From Lachnospiraceae bacterium (lineage in GTDB: Bacteria > Bacillota > Clostridia > Lachnospirales > Lachnospiraceae): a DNA stretch of 64,000 nt. The position numbers and the translations under genes are program-made. Shown here piece by piece: positions 55,147 through 63,348 of this stretch (its first letter is position 1; the number at the start of each line of letters is the position of its first letter). The DNA lies in NCBI GenBank assembly GCA_017513125.1, contig JAFWDI010000026.1, forward strand, positions 1 to 64,000, given 5' to 3'. The notes under the pieces are model-generated. The model was not told where the DNA came from, ran no database searches, and saw nothing but the letters and a program-made list of their open reading frames with translations.

Positions 55147-55941
55147 ATGGCATTTTGTGGACAGTGCGGAACTCAGATCGACGGACCTGCCGCCTTCTGC
55201 CCGAACTGCGGCGCGGCTGTGAGCCAGCCGGTAAATGACTTTGCGGACGAGGAACTGCGCAAAGCAGAGGCCAGATATTCCGGCGGCTCCGATTACAGCT
55301 ACGGCGGCGGCACGGATGCGGGTTACGGTTCGGATTCGACCTACGGAGCGGGCTACGGTTCGGGCACCGGTTACGGCGCCGGAACGGGTTACACCGGCGG
55401 CCGCGGACCCAGCTGGGACTACACGCGCACGACGAAGTATTCGGGCTTCCTGGGCTTCCTGGAGTACTACCCCCTGATGTGGAAGAACTACGCGAATAAG
55501 AAGGGCCGCGCGACCCGGATGGAGTTCTGGTCGATCGTCCTGTGCAATTTCGTGATCAGCTTCCTGCTGGGACTGATCCCCGGCACGGCGGGAACCGTCA
55601 TCAGTTTCATCTACAGCCTTGTGGTCCTCGTACCGACCATCTGCGTTTACACCCGCAGAGCGCATGATCTGAACCAGTCCGGTGGTCATGTGGCACTCAT
55701 TTACATTTTCATGATCGTGGGTGAGCTGCTGGCAGGTATCGGTATCGGCACCGCGGCGCTGATCGGCGTTTACTCGATGTTCTACTACACGCTGCCCGGA
55801 TTTATCATCGGCGGCATCGTGGCGTGCGTCATCGGCGTGATCCTTCTGATCGTCGCATTGATCCTGCTGCTCCGTCTGGGCCTCAAGCAGTCCTGGCCGG
55901 ATGATAACGAATACGGTCCTTATCCGCATAAGACGCTTTAA
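55147..55941 (+). CDS. DUF805 membrane protein with an N-terminal zinc ribbon
   Basis: A 264-residue protein. Residues 1-25 form a zinc ribbon (C-G-Q-C-G-T ... C-P-N-C-G). A Gly/Tyr/Ser-rich linker (about 45-105, G-Y-G-S-G-T-G-Y-G-A) follows. Then comes a DUF805 domain with four hydrophobic segments, starting Y-P-L-M-W-K-N-Y-A-N-K-K-G-R-A-T-R-M-E and including R-R-A-H-D-L-N-Q-S-G. DUF805 proteins are small inner-membrane proteins of unknown role. The ATG follows CAAGGAGGAAAATT. It is adjacent to the four-ribbon protein and shares its ribbon type, so the two may be related. Confidence 0.85.
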   Translation: MAFCGQCGTQIDGPAAFCPNCGAAVSQPVNDFADEELRKAEARYSGGSDYSYGGGTDAGYGSDSTYGAGYGSGTGYGAGTGYTGGRGPSWDYTRTTKYSGFLGFLEYYPLMWKNYANKKGRATRMEFWSIVLCNFVISFLLGLIPGTAGTVISFIYSLVVLVPTICVYTRRAHDLNQSGGHVALIYIFMIVGELLAGIGIGTAALIGVYSMFYYTLPGFIIGGIVACVIGVILLIVALILLLRLGLKQSWPDDNEYGPYPHKTL

Positions 55942-55971
55942 GCGGCGGGCGGATCCGTAAACTGAAAAAGG

Positions 55972-56003
55972 AGAGCGCTGCGGGTTTCCGCGGCGCTCTT
56001 TTT
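55972..56003 (+). terminator. Intrinsic terminator of the DUF805 gene
   Basis: A 12 bp stem (55972-55983 with 55988-55999) with a four-base loop, followed by TTTT. Confidence 0.93.
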
Positions 56004-56080
56004 GTGTGCGCAGGGTCATCGTGCCCGGCCGTCCCGGTCTGCACAGCGGAGGGACTTGAGGCGCGACCTGAAAGATCGTT

Positions 56081-56303
56081 TCGAACCGCCTCGAAAACCA
56101 AGCGGTTCGATCCTGATGACCGAATCAGGATCGAAGCGAGACCGAGCCGGGAAACACATCGGAGTTTCCCGGTGAGTTCGAGCGATACCCTTTGTTTTTC
56201 GCCGCGGAGAGAGACAGAGCTTTCGGGAGCGGTGAACGTCCCCTCCGGAGGGCAGGCTGGGACGGCCGGGGCATGGCCCCATCCACATAAAAACGCCCCG
56301 GCC
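56081..56303. repeat. Cluster of palindromes in a 415 bp gene-free stretch
   Basis: Perfect inverted repeats follow each other. TCGAACCGC pairs with GCGGTTCGA (56081/56102). TTCGATCCTGAT pairs with ATCAGGATCGAA (56106/56124, 12 bp). CCGGGAAAC pairs with GTTTCCCGG (56147/56164). The self-complementary CCCTCCGGAGGG is at 56241. GGCCGGGGC pairs with GCCCCGGCC (56264/56295). The 12 bp stem is followed by GCGA, and GAGCGATA appears a few bases after the 9 bp stem that follows, as in the cluster at 24938-25122. No coding potential is convincing. Confidence 0.75.
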
Positions 56304-56320
56304 GCCCGCGGCGCTTCCTC

Positions 56321-56349
56321 TTGATAATCCCGCCCCGCGAATGTATCAT
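56321..56349 (+). promoter_or_regulatory. Promoter placed for a leaderless transcript
   Basis: TTGATA, 17 bp and TATCAT. The ATG of the next gene begins 8 bases after the -10, where transcription would normally start. Confidence 0.6.
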
Positions 56350-56356
56350 TTTCTAC

Positions 56357-57226
56357 ATGAGATACGAAGGAGACATCTACCGCCCGCCCAGCGAGGCGCG
56401 CAGCCTGATCGTCCAGGTCACGGTCGGCTGTGCCCATAACACCTGCACGTTCTGCACGATGTATAAAGCGAAGCAGTTCCGTGTCCGCCCGCAGGCCGAG
56501 ATCCTCGAGGACCTCGCCGGCGCCGCCGCGGACTACGGCGATCTCGTGCGGAAGATCTTTCTCGCGGACGGCGACGCGCTGATCGTGCAGACCGACCGTC
56601 TGCTGGAGATCCTGGACTTCTGCCGGGAGCGCTTCCCGGTGCTCGAGCGCGTGACCGCGTATGCCACCGCACAGGACATCCTGCGGAAGACCGACGAAGA
56701 GCTCGCCGCGCTGCGCGCGCACGGGCTGGAGATGGTCTATGTCGGCGCGGAGTCCGGAGACCCGCAGATCCTCACGGACATTCGCAAGGACGTCACCTGT
56801 GAGGAACTGATCAAAGCCGCCGCGAAGGCGAAGCGCGCGGGGATCGCCGTGTCGCTGACGCTGATCTCGGGTCTCGGCGGAAAGGCCCGCCTGGCCGAAC
56901 ACGCGGTGAAGTCGGCGGAACTCGTGAGCGCGATGAAGCCGGAGTATCTGGGCTTTCTCACCCTGATGCTGGATCCGGCCGCCCCGATCATGAAAGAGAT
57001 CCGCGAGGGACGGCTGAAGCTGCTCGAGCCGGCGGACGTCGCGGAGGAGATGCGGCTGTTTCTCTCGAACGTGGATTCGGAGGGGACCGTGTTCCGCGCG
57101 AACCACGCGTCGAATTACATTACATTGAAGGGCACGCTGAACCGGGACATTCCGGAGATGCTGGCATATCTGGACCGGGTGCGCGCGCAGGGCGCCTACC
57201 GCCCGGAGGGATGGCGGAGGCTGTGA
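56357..57226 (+). CDS. Radical SAM protein with a C-x4-C-x2-C motif
   Basis: A 289-residue radical SAM protein. The cluster-binding segment G-C-A-H-N-T-C-T-F-C near residue 25 has C-x4-C-x2-C spacing instead of the usual C-x3-C-x2-C. The SAM-side segment is F-L-A-D-G-D-A-L near 68, and V-Y-V-G-A-E-S-G-D near 127 is a later strand. This matches a clostridial group of Elp3/YgiQ-like radical SAM proteins with unknown substrates. The start ATG is taken at M-R-Y-E-G-D-I-Y because homologues begin there. No ribosome site precedes it, and the promoter lies so close that the mRNA may be leaderless. The neighbours give no clear clue. Confidence 0.82.
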   Translation: MRYEGDIYRPPSEARSLIVQVTVGCAHNTCTFCTMYKAKQFRVRPQAEILEDLAGAAADYGDLVRKIFLADGDALIVQTDRLLEILDFCRERFPVLERVTAYATAQDILRKTDEELAALRAHGLEMVYVGAESGDPQILTDIRKDVTCEELIKAAAKAKRAGIAVSLTLISGLGGKARLAEHAVKSAELVSAMKPEYLGFLTLMLDPAAPIMKEIREGRLKLLEPADVAEEMRLFLSNVDSEGTVFRANHASNYITLKGTLNRDIPEMLAYLDRVRAQGAYRPEGWRRL

Positions 57227-57290
57227 GCGGACGGCCCCGAAGGGGAGGCCCGCTCCGCGGAAAAAGGAGCGCCCGCCGGAAAGGAAAACG

Positions 57291-58193
57291 ATGACGAAGA
57301 GATCCCTGATCACATGGCTGAAGACCGCGCTGCGGCGCCCGGTCGCATTGACCGTCCTCTGCCTGGCAGTCTGCCTGGCGGGGCTGTTCGCGGTGCAGGG
57401 ATGTTCCGGCGGCGGATCCGGACAGGGAGGCGCCGCGCAGGAAGACGCGGGAGAGGGAGGCGTCGCCTCCGCGCTTCAGGAAGGGATCGAGCAGGAACTG
57501 CGGACGGCCGAGACCGCTCCGGAGCCGGAAACGACCGTGCCGGTCGGCGGAGACAGCCTGTTTCAGGATCCCGAGGCGCCCGACGGCTCGATCACGATGG
57601 ATACCATCCCGCCGTTCGACGGGGATCTTTACGTGGAGATCGATAACAATATCCCTTCCTTCTCGGAAAACGAGATCACGGACGTCTCCTTCGAGTCCTA
57701 CGCCGAACTCGACCGTCTGGGCCGCTGCGGCACCGCGTTTGCCTGTCTCTCGCGGGACACCATGCCCGCGCGCGGCGAGACCCGCGGCGAGATCTACATG
57801 ATCTATCCGAGCGGCTGGGAGCAGAACTTCTACGAGTTCGTCGACCGCGAGGCGCTCTATAACCGCAGCCATCTGATCGCATGGAAGCTTTCCGCCGAGA
57901 ACGCGAACGAGAGGAACCTGATCACCGGCACCCGCACCATGAATTCGGAGGGCATGACCCCGTTCGAGGACATGGTCTGGGAGTACATCCGGGACACGGG
58001 AAACCACGTGATGTACCGCGTCACGCCGGTCTTCGAGGGCAATAATCTGGTGGCTTCCGGGGTGCACATGGAGGCGTACAGCGTCGAGGACCGGGGAGCG
58101 GGCATTGCGTTCAATGTCTACTGTTATAACGTCGAACCCGGCGTCTGGATCGATTACGCGACCGGAGAAAACCGCGAATCTCGCGCGCGGTAG
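57291..58193 (+). CDS. Secreted DNA/RNA non-specific endonuclease lipoprotein (EndA/NucA-like)
   Basis: A 300-residue nuclease. The N-terminus is basic with a membrane helix and a lipobox-like A-V-Q-G-C (Cys38). A low-complexity linker follows to about residue 100. The beta-beta-alpha-metal nuclease core carries N-R-S-H-L-I-A near 192, with His as the general base (the family D-R-G-H varies to N-R-S-H in EndA-type DNA-entry nucleases). The metal Asn is in N-E-R-N-L-I-T-G-T-R near 208. It would degrade DNA or RNA at the cell surface for nutrition or DNA uptake. The ATG follows CCGGAAAGGAAAACG. It is followed by the MFS operon with its own promoter. Confidence 0.87.
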   Translation: MTKRSLITWLKTALRRPVALTVLCLAVCLAGLFAVQGCSGGGSGQGGAAQEDAGEGGVASALQEGIEQELRTAETAPEPETTVPVGGDSLFQDPEAPDGSITMDTIPPFDGDLYVEIDNNIPSFSENEITDVSFESYAELDRLGRCGTAFACLSRDTMPARGETRGEIYMIYPSGWEQNFYEFVDREALYNRSHLIAWKLSAENANERNLITGTRTMNSEGMTPFEDMVWEYIRDTGNHVMYRVTPVFEGNNLVASGVHMEAYSVEDRGAGIAFNVYCYNVEPGVWIDYATGENRESRAR

Positions 58194-58259
58194 GCGCGGG
58201 ACGGCGGCTTTTCCGGGCGATTTCCGCAGAAGTTCACCCGAAAAATAAGATATCGCGGC

Positions 58260-58285
58260 CAAAAGTGTATTGCGCTACGCTTTTG
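58260..58285. promoter_or_regulatory. Inverted repeat (operator candidate) over the MFS promoter
   Basis: CAAAAGTGTA and TACGCTTTTG flank TTGCGC with one mismatch. The central six bases are the -35 of the MFS promoter, so a bound dimeric repressor would block RNA polymerase. Confidence 0.65.
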
Positions 58286-58298
58286 ACCGTGTTAGAAT
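58270..58298 (+). promoter_or_regulatory. Promoter of the MFS triplet
   Basis: TTGCGC, 17 bp and TAGAAT. Transcription would begin near 58305, giving a leader of about 65 bases before the first start codon. Confidence 0.65.
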
Positions 58299-58318
58299 GA
58301 CAAACACTTCATTTTTGC

Positions 58319-58345
58319 TCCAACTGTCAAGGTTGGACTTTTTTT
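58319..58345 (+). terminator. Terminator-like hairpin in the MFS leader (attenuator candidate)
   Basis: TCCAAC and GTTGGA pair around a seven-base loop and are followed directly by C and seven T. It lies between the promoter and the first MFS gene, so it could stop transcription early unless relieved. Confidence 0.7.
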
Positions 58346-58369
58346 GCTGAGAAAGGAACGAGCACGGAC

Positions 58370-59659
58370 ATGGGTCAGACCGAAACCGGTGAAAAGAAAG
58401 TAACTATCTGGAACAGGACTTTCGTCTGCTGCATTCTGGCGAACGTCTTTTTCTGCTTTTCGCACTTCTTCACGTCCCCGCTGGTGTCTACCTATGCCGC
58501 GTATCTCGGCGCCGGCGCCACGATCGTGGGCATGCTGTCGGGCCTGTATTTCGGCATTGCTTTCGCGATGCGTCCCGTGGCCGGCCCTCTGGTCACCATG
58601 GGGAATAAAAAGATCCTCATGTTCGCCGCGTTCCTGCTGGGCGCTGTGATCAACGTCCTTTACGCGGTCACCGGCACCATTCCCCTGTTCGTCTTTACCC
58701 GTATCCTGCACGGTGTGCAGTACAGCATCATCGGCAGCCTGGTCATGACCGTCGCGAGCGCTTCTCTTCCGAAGGAGAAGATCGGCAGCGGCATCGGCGT
58801 GTTCGGCGTGTCGGGCGTGTTCGGCACGGCGCTGGGCCCCACGATCGGTATCGGTCTGCGCTCCCTGGGCATGAATATCTGGGGCGAAGTCGGCGCCTAC
58901 CGGATGGTCTTCCTGGCCTCCGCGCTCTGCTGCGTCTTTGCTCTGGTCCCGACCATGCTGATCCAGAACCAGCGCGCCCTCACGAAGGATGAAAGAAAGG
59001 CGCTGGGTCCGTGGTATAAGAACATCGTGACATTGCCCGCGATTCCTTCCGCGATCCTCATGCTGCTCTACAGCATGACCTACATCCTGTTTAACACATT
59101 CCTGGTCCCGTTCGCGGCGCAGTACGGCATCCCCGGCATCACGTCCTTCTTCACGATATACGCGCTCTGTACGCTGGTGACCAGGCCTATCAGCGGCCGT
59201 CTGCTCGACCGCCACGGCCCCCGGATCCTGTTCTATCCGTGCACGGCGCTGTTCGTGGTCGGCCTGATCATTGCCGGCACCGCGACGGCTCTGCCGATGA
59301 TGATCGTCTGCTCGGTCGTCTGCGCGATCGGCTGGGGTTCGCTGCAGCCCACGATCCAGGCCATGGCCATGGCTTCCGTACCGACCGAGAAGGGCGGCGT
59401 AGCCTCGAACACGAACTACTTCGGACTGGACGCCGGCTACTTCATCGGCCCGACCCTCGGCGGTCTGGTCTATGCCGCGACCGGCAGCTACCACACGATG
59501 TTCCTCATGGGCATCATTCCCGTGGTGATCGGCCTGATCGTGTTTACCGTCACATATCCGCTGCGCGAGCGCGGAAAGTATCGCGAGGAGCTGGCGCGCC
59601 GGCAGGCGGCGGAGCATGCGGCCCTGGAGCAGGGAACTTCTGAGCAGGAGAACGGATAA
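58370..59659 (+). CDS. MFS transporter, copy 1 of a tandem triplet
   Basis: A 429-residue major facilitator with 12 predicted membrane helices. It opens K-V-T-I-W-N-R-T-F-V-C-C and has loop-2 G-P-L-V-T-M-G-N-K-K-I (motif A position). The central loop is L-G-P-W-Y-K-N-I-V, and the second-half motif A is S-G-R-L-L-D-R-H-G-P. Helix 11 holds E-K-G-G-V-A-S-N-T-N-Y-F-G-L-D. The substrate is unknown; relatives are generic sugar, drug or metabolite carriers. The ATG lies 14 bases after GAAAGGAACG. Its stop overlaps the next ATG by one base (TAATG), so the three copies are translated together. Confidence 0.88.
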   Translation: MGQTETGEKKVTIWNRTFVCCILANVFFCFSHFFTSPLVSTYAAYLGAGATIVGMLSGLYFGIAFAMRPVAGPLVTMGNKKILMFAAFLLGAVINVLYAVTGTIPLFVFTRILHGVQYSIIGSLVMTVASASLPKEKIGSGIGVFGVSGVFGTALGPTIGIGLRSLGMNIWGEVGAYRMVFLASALCCVFALVPTMLIQNQRALTKDERKALGPWYKNIVTLPAIPSAILMLLYSMTYILFNTFLVPFAAQYGIPGITSFFTIYALCTLVTRPISGRLLDRHGPRILFYPCTALFVVGLIIAGTATALPMMIVCSVVCAIGWGSLQPTIQAMAMASVPTEKGGVASNTNYFGLDAGYFIGPTLGGLVYAATGSYHTMFLMGIIPVVIGLIVFTVTYPLRERGKYREELARRQAAEHAALEQGTSEQENG

Positions 59660-60903
59660 TGACAGAAGCCGGGAAAAAGGTAACGATCTGGAACCGCACG
59701 TTCGTCTGCTGCGTTCTGGCGCAGATGTTCTTCGTGTTCTCGCACCAGTTCACGTCGCCGCTGGTCTCGTCCTACGCGGCGTTTCTGGGAGCGGGGGCGA
59801 CGATCGTGGGCATGCTGTCCGGCCTCTATTACGGCATTGCGTTTGCGATGAGACCGATCTCCGGTCCGCTGGTCACGGTCCAGAACCGGAAGATCCTGAT
59901 GATCGTCGCGTACTCGCTGGGCTTTATTGTCAATGTTCTTTACGCCTCGACCTCCTCGATCCCTCTGTTCATCCTCACGCGCGTTATCCACGGAGTACAG
60001 TACAGCCTGGTCGGCAGCCTTCTGCTGACGGTCGCGAGCTCCAGCCTTCCGAAAGAGAAGATGGGCAGCGGCCTCGGCGTGTTCGGCGTCGCGGGCGTGT
60101 TCGGCACCGCGCTGGGCCCGAGCATCGGCATCGCGCTGCGCGAATGGGGAAATGCGAACTGGGGCGACGGCGGCGGATATAAGGTCACGTTCATCGCGGC
60201 GGCGATCTGCTGCGTACTGTCCCTGATCCCGAGCCTGCTGGTGCAGAATCAGCGCGCGCTCACGAGGGAAGAGCGGGAGGCTCTGGGGCCCTGGTATAAG
60301 AACATCGTCGCGCTTCCGGCGATCCCGCCGGCGGTGCTGATGTTCCTGTACAGCATGTGCTTCATCCTGTATAACACGTTCCTGGTGCCCTACGCGGCGC
60401 AGTACGGCATCACGGGCATCAGCACGTTCTTTACCGTGTACGCGGTGTTTTCACTGATATCCAGACCGATCAGCGGAAGGATCCTCGACCGCCGCGGGCC
60501 CGCTGTCCTGTTTTTCCCGTGCTCTGCGCTCTTTATCGTGAGTCTGCTGATCGTGGGAAGCGCGAATTCGCTGCTGCCGGTCCTGATCGCCGCGGCCATC
60601 GGTTCGATCGGATACAGCTCGCTGCAGCCTACCATCCAGACGATGGCCATGACGTCCGTGCCCCCGGAGAAGGGCGGCGTCGCGTCGAACACGAATTACT
60701 TCGGCCTGGATCTGGGCTTCTTCATCGGCCCGACCGTCGGCGGCCTGGTGTATGCAGCCACGGGCAGCTACCATACCATGTACCGTTTTGCGATCATCCC
60801 CGTGATCATCGGCCTTCTGGTGTTTACGGTGTACTATTTTACGAAGCTTAGAAAAAAACCGAGCCCGGAAGAGCTCATCGAACAAGGGGAGACCAATGTC
60901 TAA
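59659..60903 (+). CDS. MFS transporter, copy 2 of a tandem triplet
   Basis: A 414-residue, 12-helix major facilitator closely similar to copy 1. It shares K-V-T-I-W-N-R-T-F-V-C-C, G-A-T-I-V-G-M-L-S-G-L-Y, A-L-G-P-W-Y-K-N-I-V, R-P-I-S-G-R-I-L-D-R-R-G-P and E-K-G-G-V-A-S-N-T-N-Y-F-G-L-D. Differences lie mainly in helices 1-2 (Q-M-F-F-V-F-S-H-Q) and at the C-terminus. The TAATG overlap with copy 1 and the 8 bp overlap with copy 3 show one operon. Copies 1 and 2 look like the more recent duplicates. Confidence 0.88.
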   Translation: MTEAGKKVTIWNRTFVCCVLAQMFFVFSHQFTSPLVSSYAAFLGAGATIVGMLSGLYYGIAFAMRPISGPLVTVQNRKILMIVAYSLGFIVNVLYASTSSIPLFILTRVIHGVQYSLVGSLLLTVASSSLPKEKMGSGLGVFGVAGVFGTALGPSIGIALREWGNANWGDGGGYKVTFIAAAICCVLSLIPSLLVQNQRALTREEREALGPWYKNIVALPAIPPAVLMFLYSMCFILYNTFLVPYAAQYGITGISTFFTVYAVFSLISRPISGRILDRRGPAVLFFPCSALFIVSLLIVGSANSLLPVLIAAAIGSIGYSSLQPTIQTMAMTSVPPEKGGVASNTNYFGLDLGFFIGPTVGGLVYAATGSYHTMYRFAIIPVIIGLLVFTVYYFTKLRKKPSPEELIEQGETNV

Positions 60904-62122
60904 CACTGAAAAAGTAACCATCTGGACCCGCACGTTCACATGCATCGTCATCACGAACATTGCGTATTGCTTCTCGCATTTTATCACGACTCCGCTGATC
61001 GCGCCCTACGCGTCGTTCCTCGGCGCGACGGCCACGCTGGTCGGCGTGCTGGCGGGCCTGTATTCGGCGATCGCGTTCGCGATGCGCCCGATCTCGGGAC
61101 CGATGATCGTCATTCTGAATAAAAAGAACCTGATGATCTTCACCATGATCCTGGGCATCGCGGTGAACCTGCTTTACGCTGTGTTCGGAAGCATTCCGAT
61201 GTTCGTGGTCTCGCGCGTTCTCCACGGCGTTATGTACAGCTTCGTGGGCAGCCTGACGATGACTCTCGCGAGCGACTCGCTTCCGAAAGCGAAGTACGCG
61301 AGCGGCTTCGGACTTTTCGTCGTGTCCGGCGTGTTCGGACAGGCGCTCGGCCCGAGCGTGGGCCTGTGGCTGCAGAACCTCGGGATCCGGATGGGCGGAG
61401 AGCTCATGGGCTTCCGCATGGTGTTCCTGGGCGGCGCGATCTGCTACCTGATCGGACTGATTCCCTGCTTCTTCATCGAGAAGCAGCGCGTCCTCACGAA
61501 AGAGGAGCGGTCCTCGCTGGGACCCTGGTATAAGAGCATCATTGCCCTTCCGGCGGTGCCTTACGCTCTGATGATGGCGTTCTACGCCATGGGCTATATC
61601 CTGTTCGCGACGTACATGGTGACCTTCGCGGAGCAGTACAATATCGCAAACATCAGCATGTTCTTCATCGTGAACTCCATCGCGACGCTGGCGGCCCGTC
61701 CCATCGGCGGCCCCATCTCGGATAAGATCAGCCCGAAGGCGCTGTTCGTGCCCGGCACGGTCCTGTTCGCGCTGAGCATGGTGTTCATGGCGCGCGCGAC
61801 CACGCTGCCGATCGTCCTGGTGGCGGCGGTCTTCGCGGGTCTCGGCTGGGGTCTGGTGCAGCCCGCGGTGCAGGCCTGCTGCATGTCCTCGGTCCCGGTG
61901 GAAAAGAGCGGCGCCGCGGCGAACACGAACTTCCTCGGCGTGGACGCGGGCTTCTTCATCGGCCCGGCCATCGCCGGCGTTATCTTTTCGATCACCGCAA
62001 GCTATCACTCGGTCTACGCGTTCGGCGTCGTGCCGGTCGTGCTCGGCATCCTGGTCTACGCGGTCTATGCGGGGATCTTAAAGGCGAAGAAAAAAGAGAC
62101 CGCCGAAGAAACAGCCGAATAA
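60896..62122 (+). CDS. MFS transporter, copy 3 of a tandem triplet
   Basis: A 408-residue, 12-helix major facilitator from the same duplication but more diverged. It has K-V-T-I-W-T-R-T-F-T-C, L-G-A-T-A-T-L-V-G-V-L-A-G-L-Y, R-P-I-S-G-P-M, L-G-P-W-Y-K-S-I-I, and in helix 11 K-S-G-A-A-A-N-T-N-F-L-G-V-D. The second-half motif A reads R-P-I-G-G-P-I-S-D-K-I. The ATG follows AAGGGGAGACCA inside the end of copy 2. The C-terminus is rich in Lys and Glu. It may carry a different but related substrate. Confidence 0.87.
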   Translation: MSNTEKVTIWTRTFTCIVITNIAYCFSHFITTPLIAPYASFLGATATLVGVLAGLYSAIAFAMRPISGPMIVILNKKNLMIFTMILGIAVNLLYAVFGSIPMFVVSRVLHGVMYSFVGSLTMTLASDSLPKAKYASGFGLFVVSGVFGQALGPSVGLWLQNLGIRMGGELMGFRMVFLGGAICYLIGLIPCFFIEKQRVLTKEERSSLGPWYKSIIALPAVPYALMMAFYAMGYILFATYMVTFAEQYNIANISMFFIVNSIATLAARPIGGPISDKISPKALFVPGTVLFALSMVFMARATTLPIVLVAAVFAGLGWGLVQPAVQACCMSSVPVEKSGAAANTNFLGVDAGFFIGPAIAGVIFSITASYHSVYAFGVVPVVLGILVYAVYAGILKAKKKETAEETAE

Positions 62123-62212
62123 GCTTTTATGGATATTTCACGGAGATGGTGTTAAAGTGTATTCATTAACAGACGGGCCGTATGGCCGGCGCTTTTGAAA
62201 AGAAGGTCTTCC

Positions 62213-63205
62213 GTGGAAAAAAGAAATATTCGCATCACATTTAATGCTCCTGTGATTCTGGTCTTCTCGCTGCTCTGCTTCCTGGCGACGCTGGCGGGGG
62301 TTCTGACCGGAGGCAGGAGCACTTCGCTTATTTTCACGGTCTACCGCGCGCCGGTATCGCCGCTGGCGGTGCTGCGCCTGATCACGCATGTGTTCGGACA
62401 CACCGGCTGGGCGCATCTGGTCGGGAACCTCTCGTTCGTTCTTCTCGTTGGCCCCATGCTGGAGGAGAAGTACGGCCATCTGCGAATCGCCCTGATCCTG
62501 CTGATCACCGCGGTCATCACCGGCCTGATAAACATCATCTTCTTCCCGACGGTCGCGCTCTGCGGAGCGAGCGGCGTCGTGTTCGCCCTGATCCTGCTCT
62601 CGTCCTTCTCGGGCTACCGGGAGAAAGGCGAGATTCCCATTACGTTTATCCTCGTGGCCGTACTCTTCCTGGGGAAGGAGATCTACCAGGGCGTGGTCGT
62701 GGATGACAATATCTCGAACCTCGCGCATGTGATCGGCGGTGTGGTCGGAAGCATCGGAGGTTTCCTGCTGACCCGGAAGAAGAACGAAGAGCTGGCGGAG
62801 GCGCAGGCGAAGGCCCGCGCGGACGAGCGCGCCGCATCCCCGCTGTTCGCCCCCGAGGAGATCGAGCGCCGTGCGGCGAAAGAGCGCGGCGAGCGCGGCA
62901 TTTTCGGCCGCCGGAAAGCGGAAGAGGCTGTACCGGCTGCCGTGGCCGTCCCTGCAGACGAAGATCCTTTCGCGGGTCTGAGACCCGCATCTGTGATGGG
63001 AGAGGAGCCCGCGGCTCCCGAGCATACTGCCCCTGACCCGGCATTGCCGGAGGCGGCTCCGGCGTTTACCGCGGATACAGAGGCATCAGAGATCGCGGCT
63101 TACACCGCGTCCGTTCCGGCTCCGGAGGCTGCTCCGGCGGCGCCGGAGGAGGACGCGCCGAGCTTCGACGAGCTCTTTCCCGATCTGAAGACTTCGAACG
63201 ATTGA
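62213..63205 (+). CDS. Rhomboid-family intramembrane serine protease with a long acidic tail
   Basis: A 330-residue rhomboid protease with six membrane helices in residues 10-195. Helix 2 has H-T-G-W-A-H-L-V-G-N near residue 64, the catalytic Ser is in C-G-A-S-G-V near 120, and the catalytic His is in L-A-H-V-I-G-G near 174. From about 195 on, a soluble region is first helical (K-K-N-E-E-L-A-E-A-Q-A-K-A-R-A) and then rich in Ala, Glu and Pro to the end. GTG 62213 is preferred after AAGAAGGTCTTCC; a TTG six codons upstream overlaps that site. It would cleave membrane proteins within the bilayer; its targets are unknown. Confidence 0.87.
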   Translation: MEKRNIRITFNAPVILVFSLLCFLATLAGVLTGGRSTSLIFTVYRAPVSPLAVLRLITHVFGHTGWAHLVGNLSFVLLVGPMLEEKYGHLRIALILLITAVITGLINIIFFPTVALCGASGVVFALILLSSFSGYREKGEIPITFILVAVLFLGKEIYQGVVVDDNISNLAHVIGGVVGSIGGFLLTRKKNEELAEAQAKARADERAASPLFAPEEIERRAAKERGERGIFGRRKAEEAVPAAVAVPADEDPFAGLRPASVMGEEPAAPEHTAPDPALPEAAPAFTADTEASEIAAYTASVPAPEAAPAAPEEDAPSFDELFPDLKTSND

Positions 63206-63259
63206 TTCCGCCCGGAATCTCCGTCGACGGAACCGGAAGAATCCTCTTTTCACAAAAGA

Positions 63260-63288
63260 TAGACATTTCCTCTTATATCCGCTATAAT
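63260..63288 (+). promoter_or_regulatory. Promoter of the symporter gene
   Basis: TAGACA, 17 bp and a perfect TATAAT in a T-rich patch, 60 bp before the start codon. A GATTCCG/CGGAATC hairpin near 63203-63219 may end the rhomboid transcript. Confidence 0.75.
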
Positions 63289-63348
63289 CTCTTCATTATC
63301 CCTTTTGGCGGCGTTTTTTGCGTCCATTTTTAAGAAAAGAGAACCATT

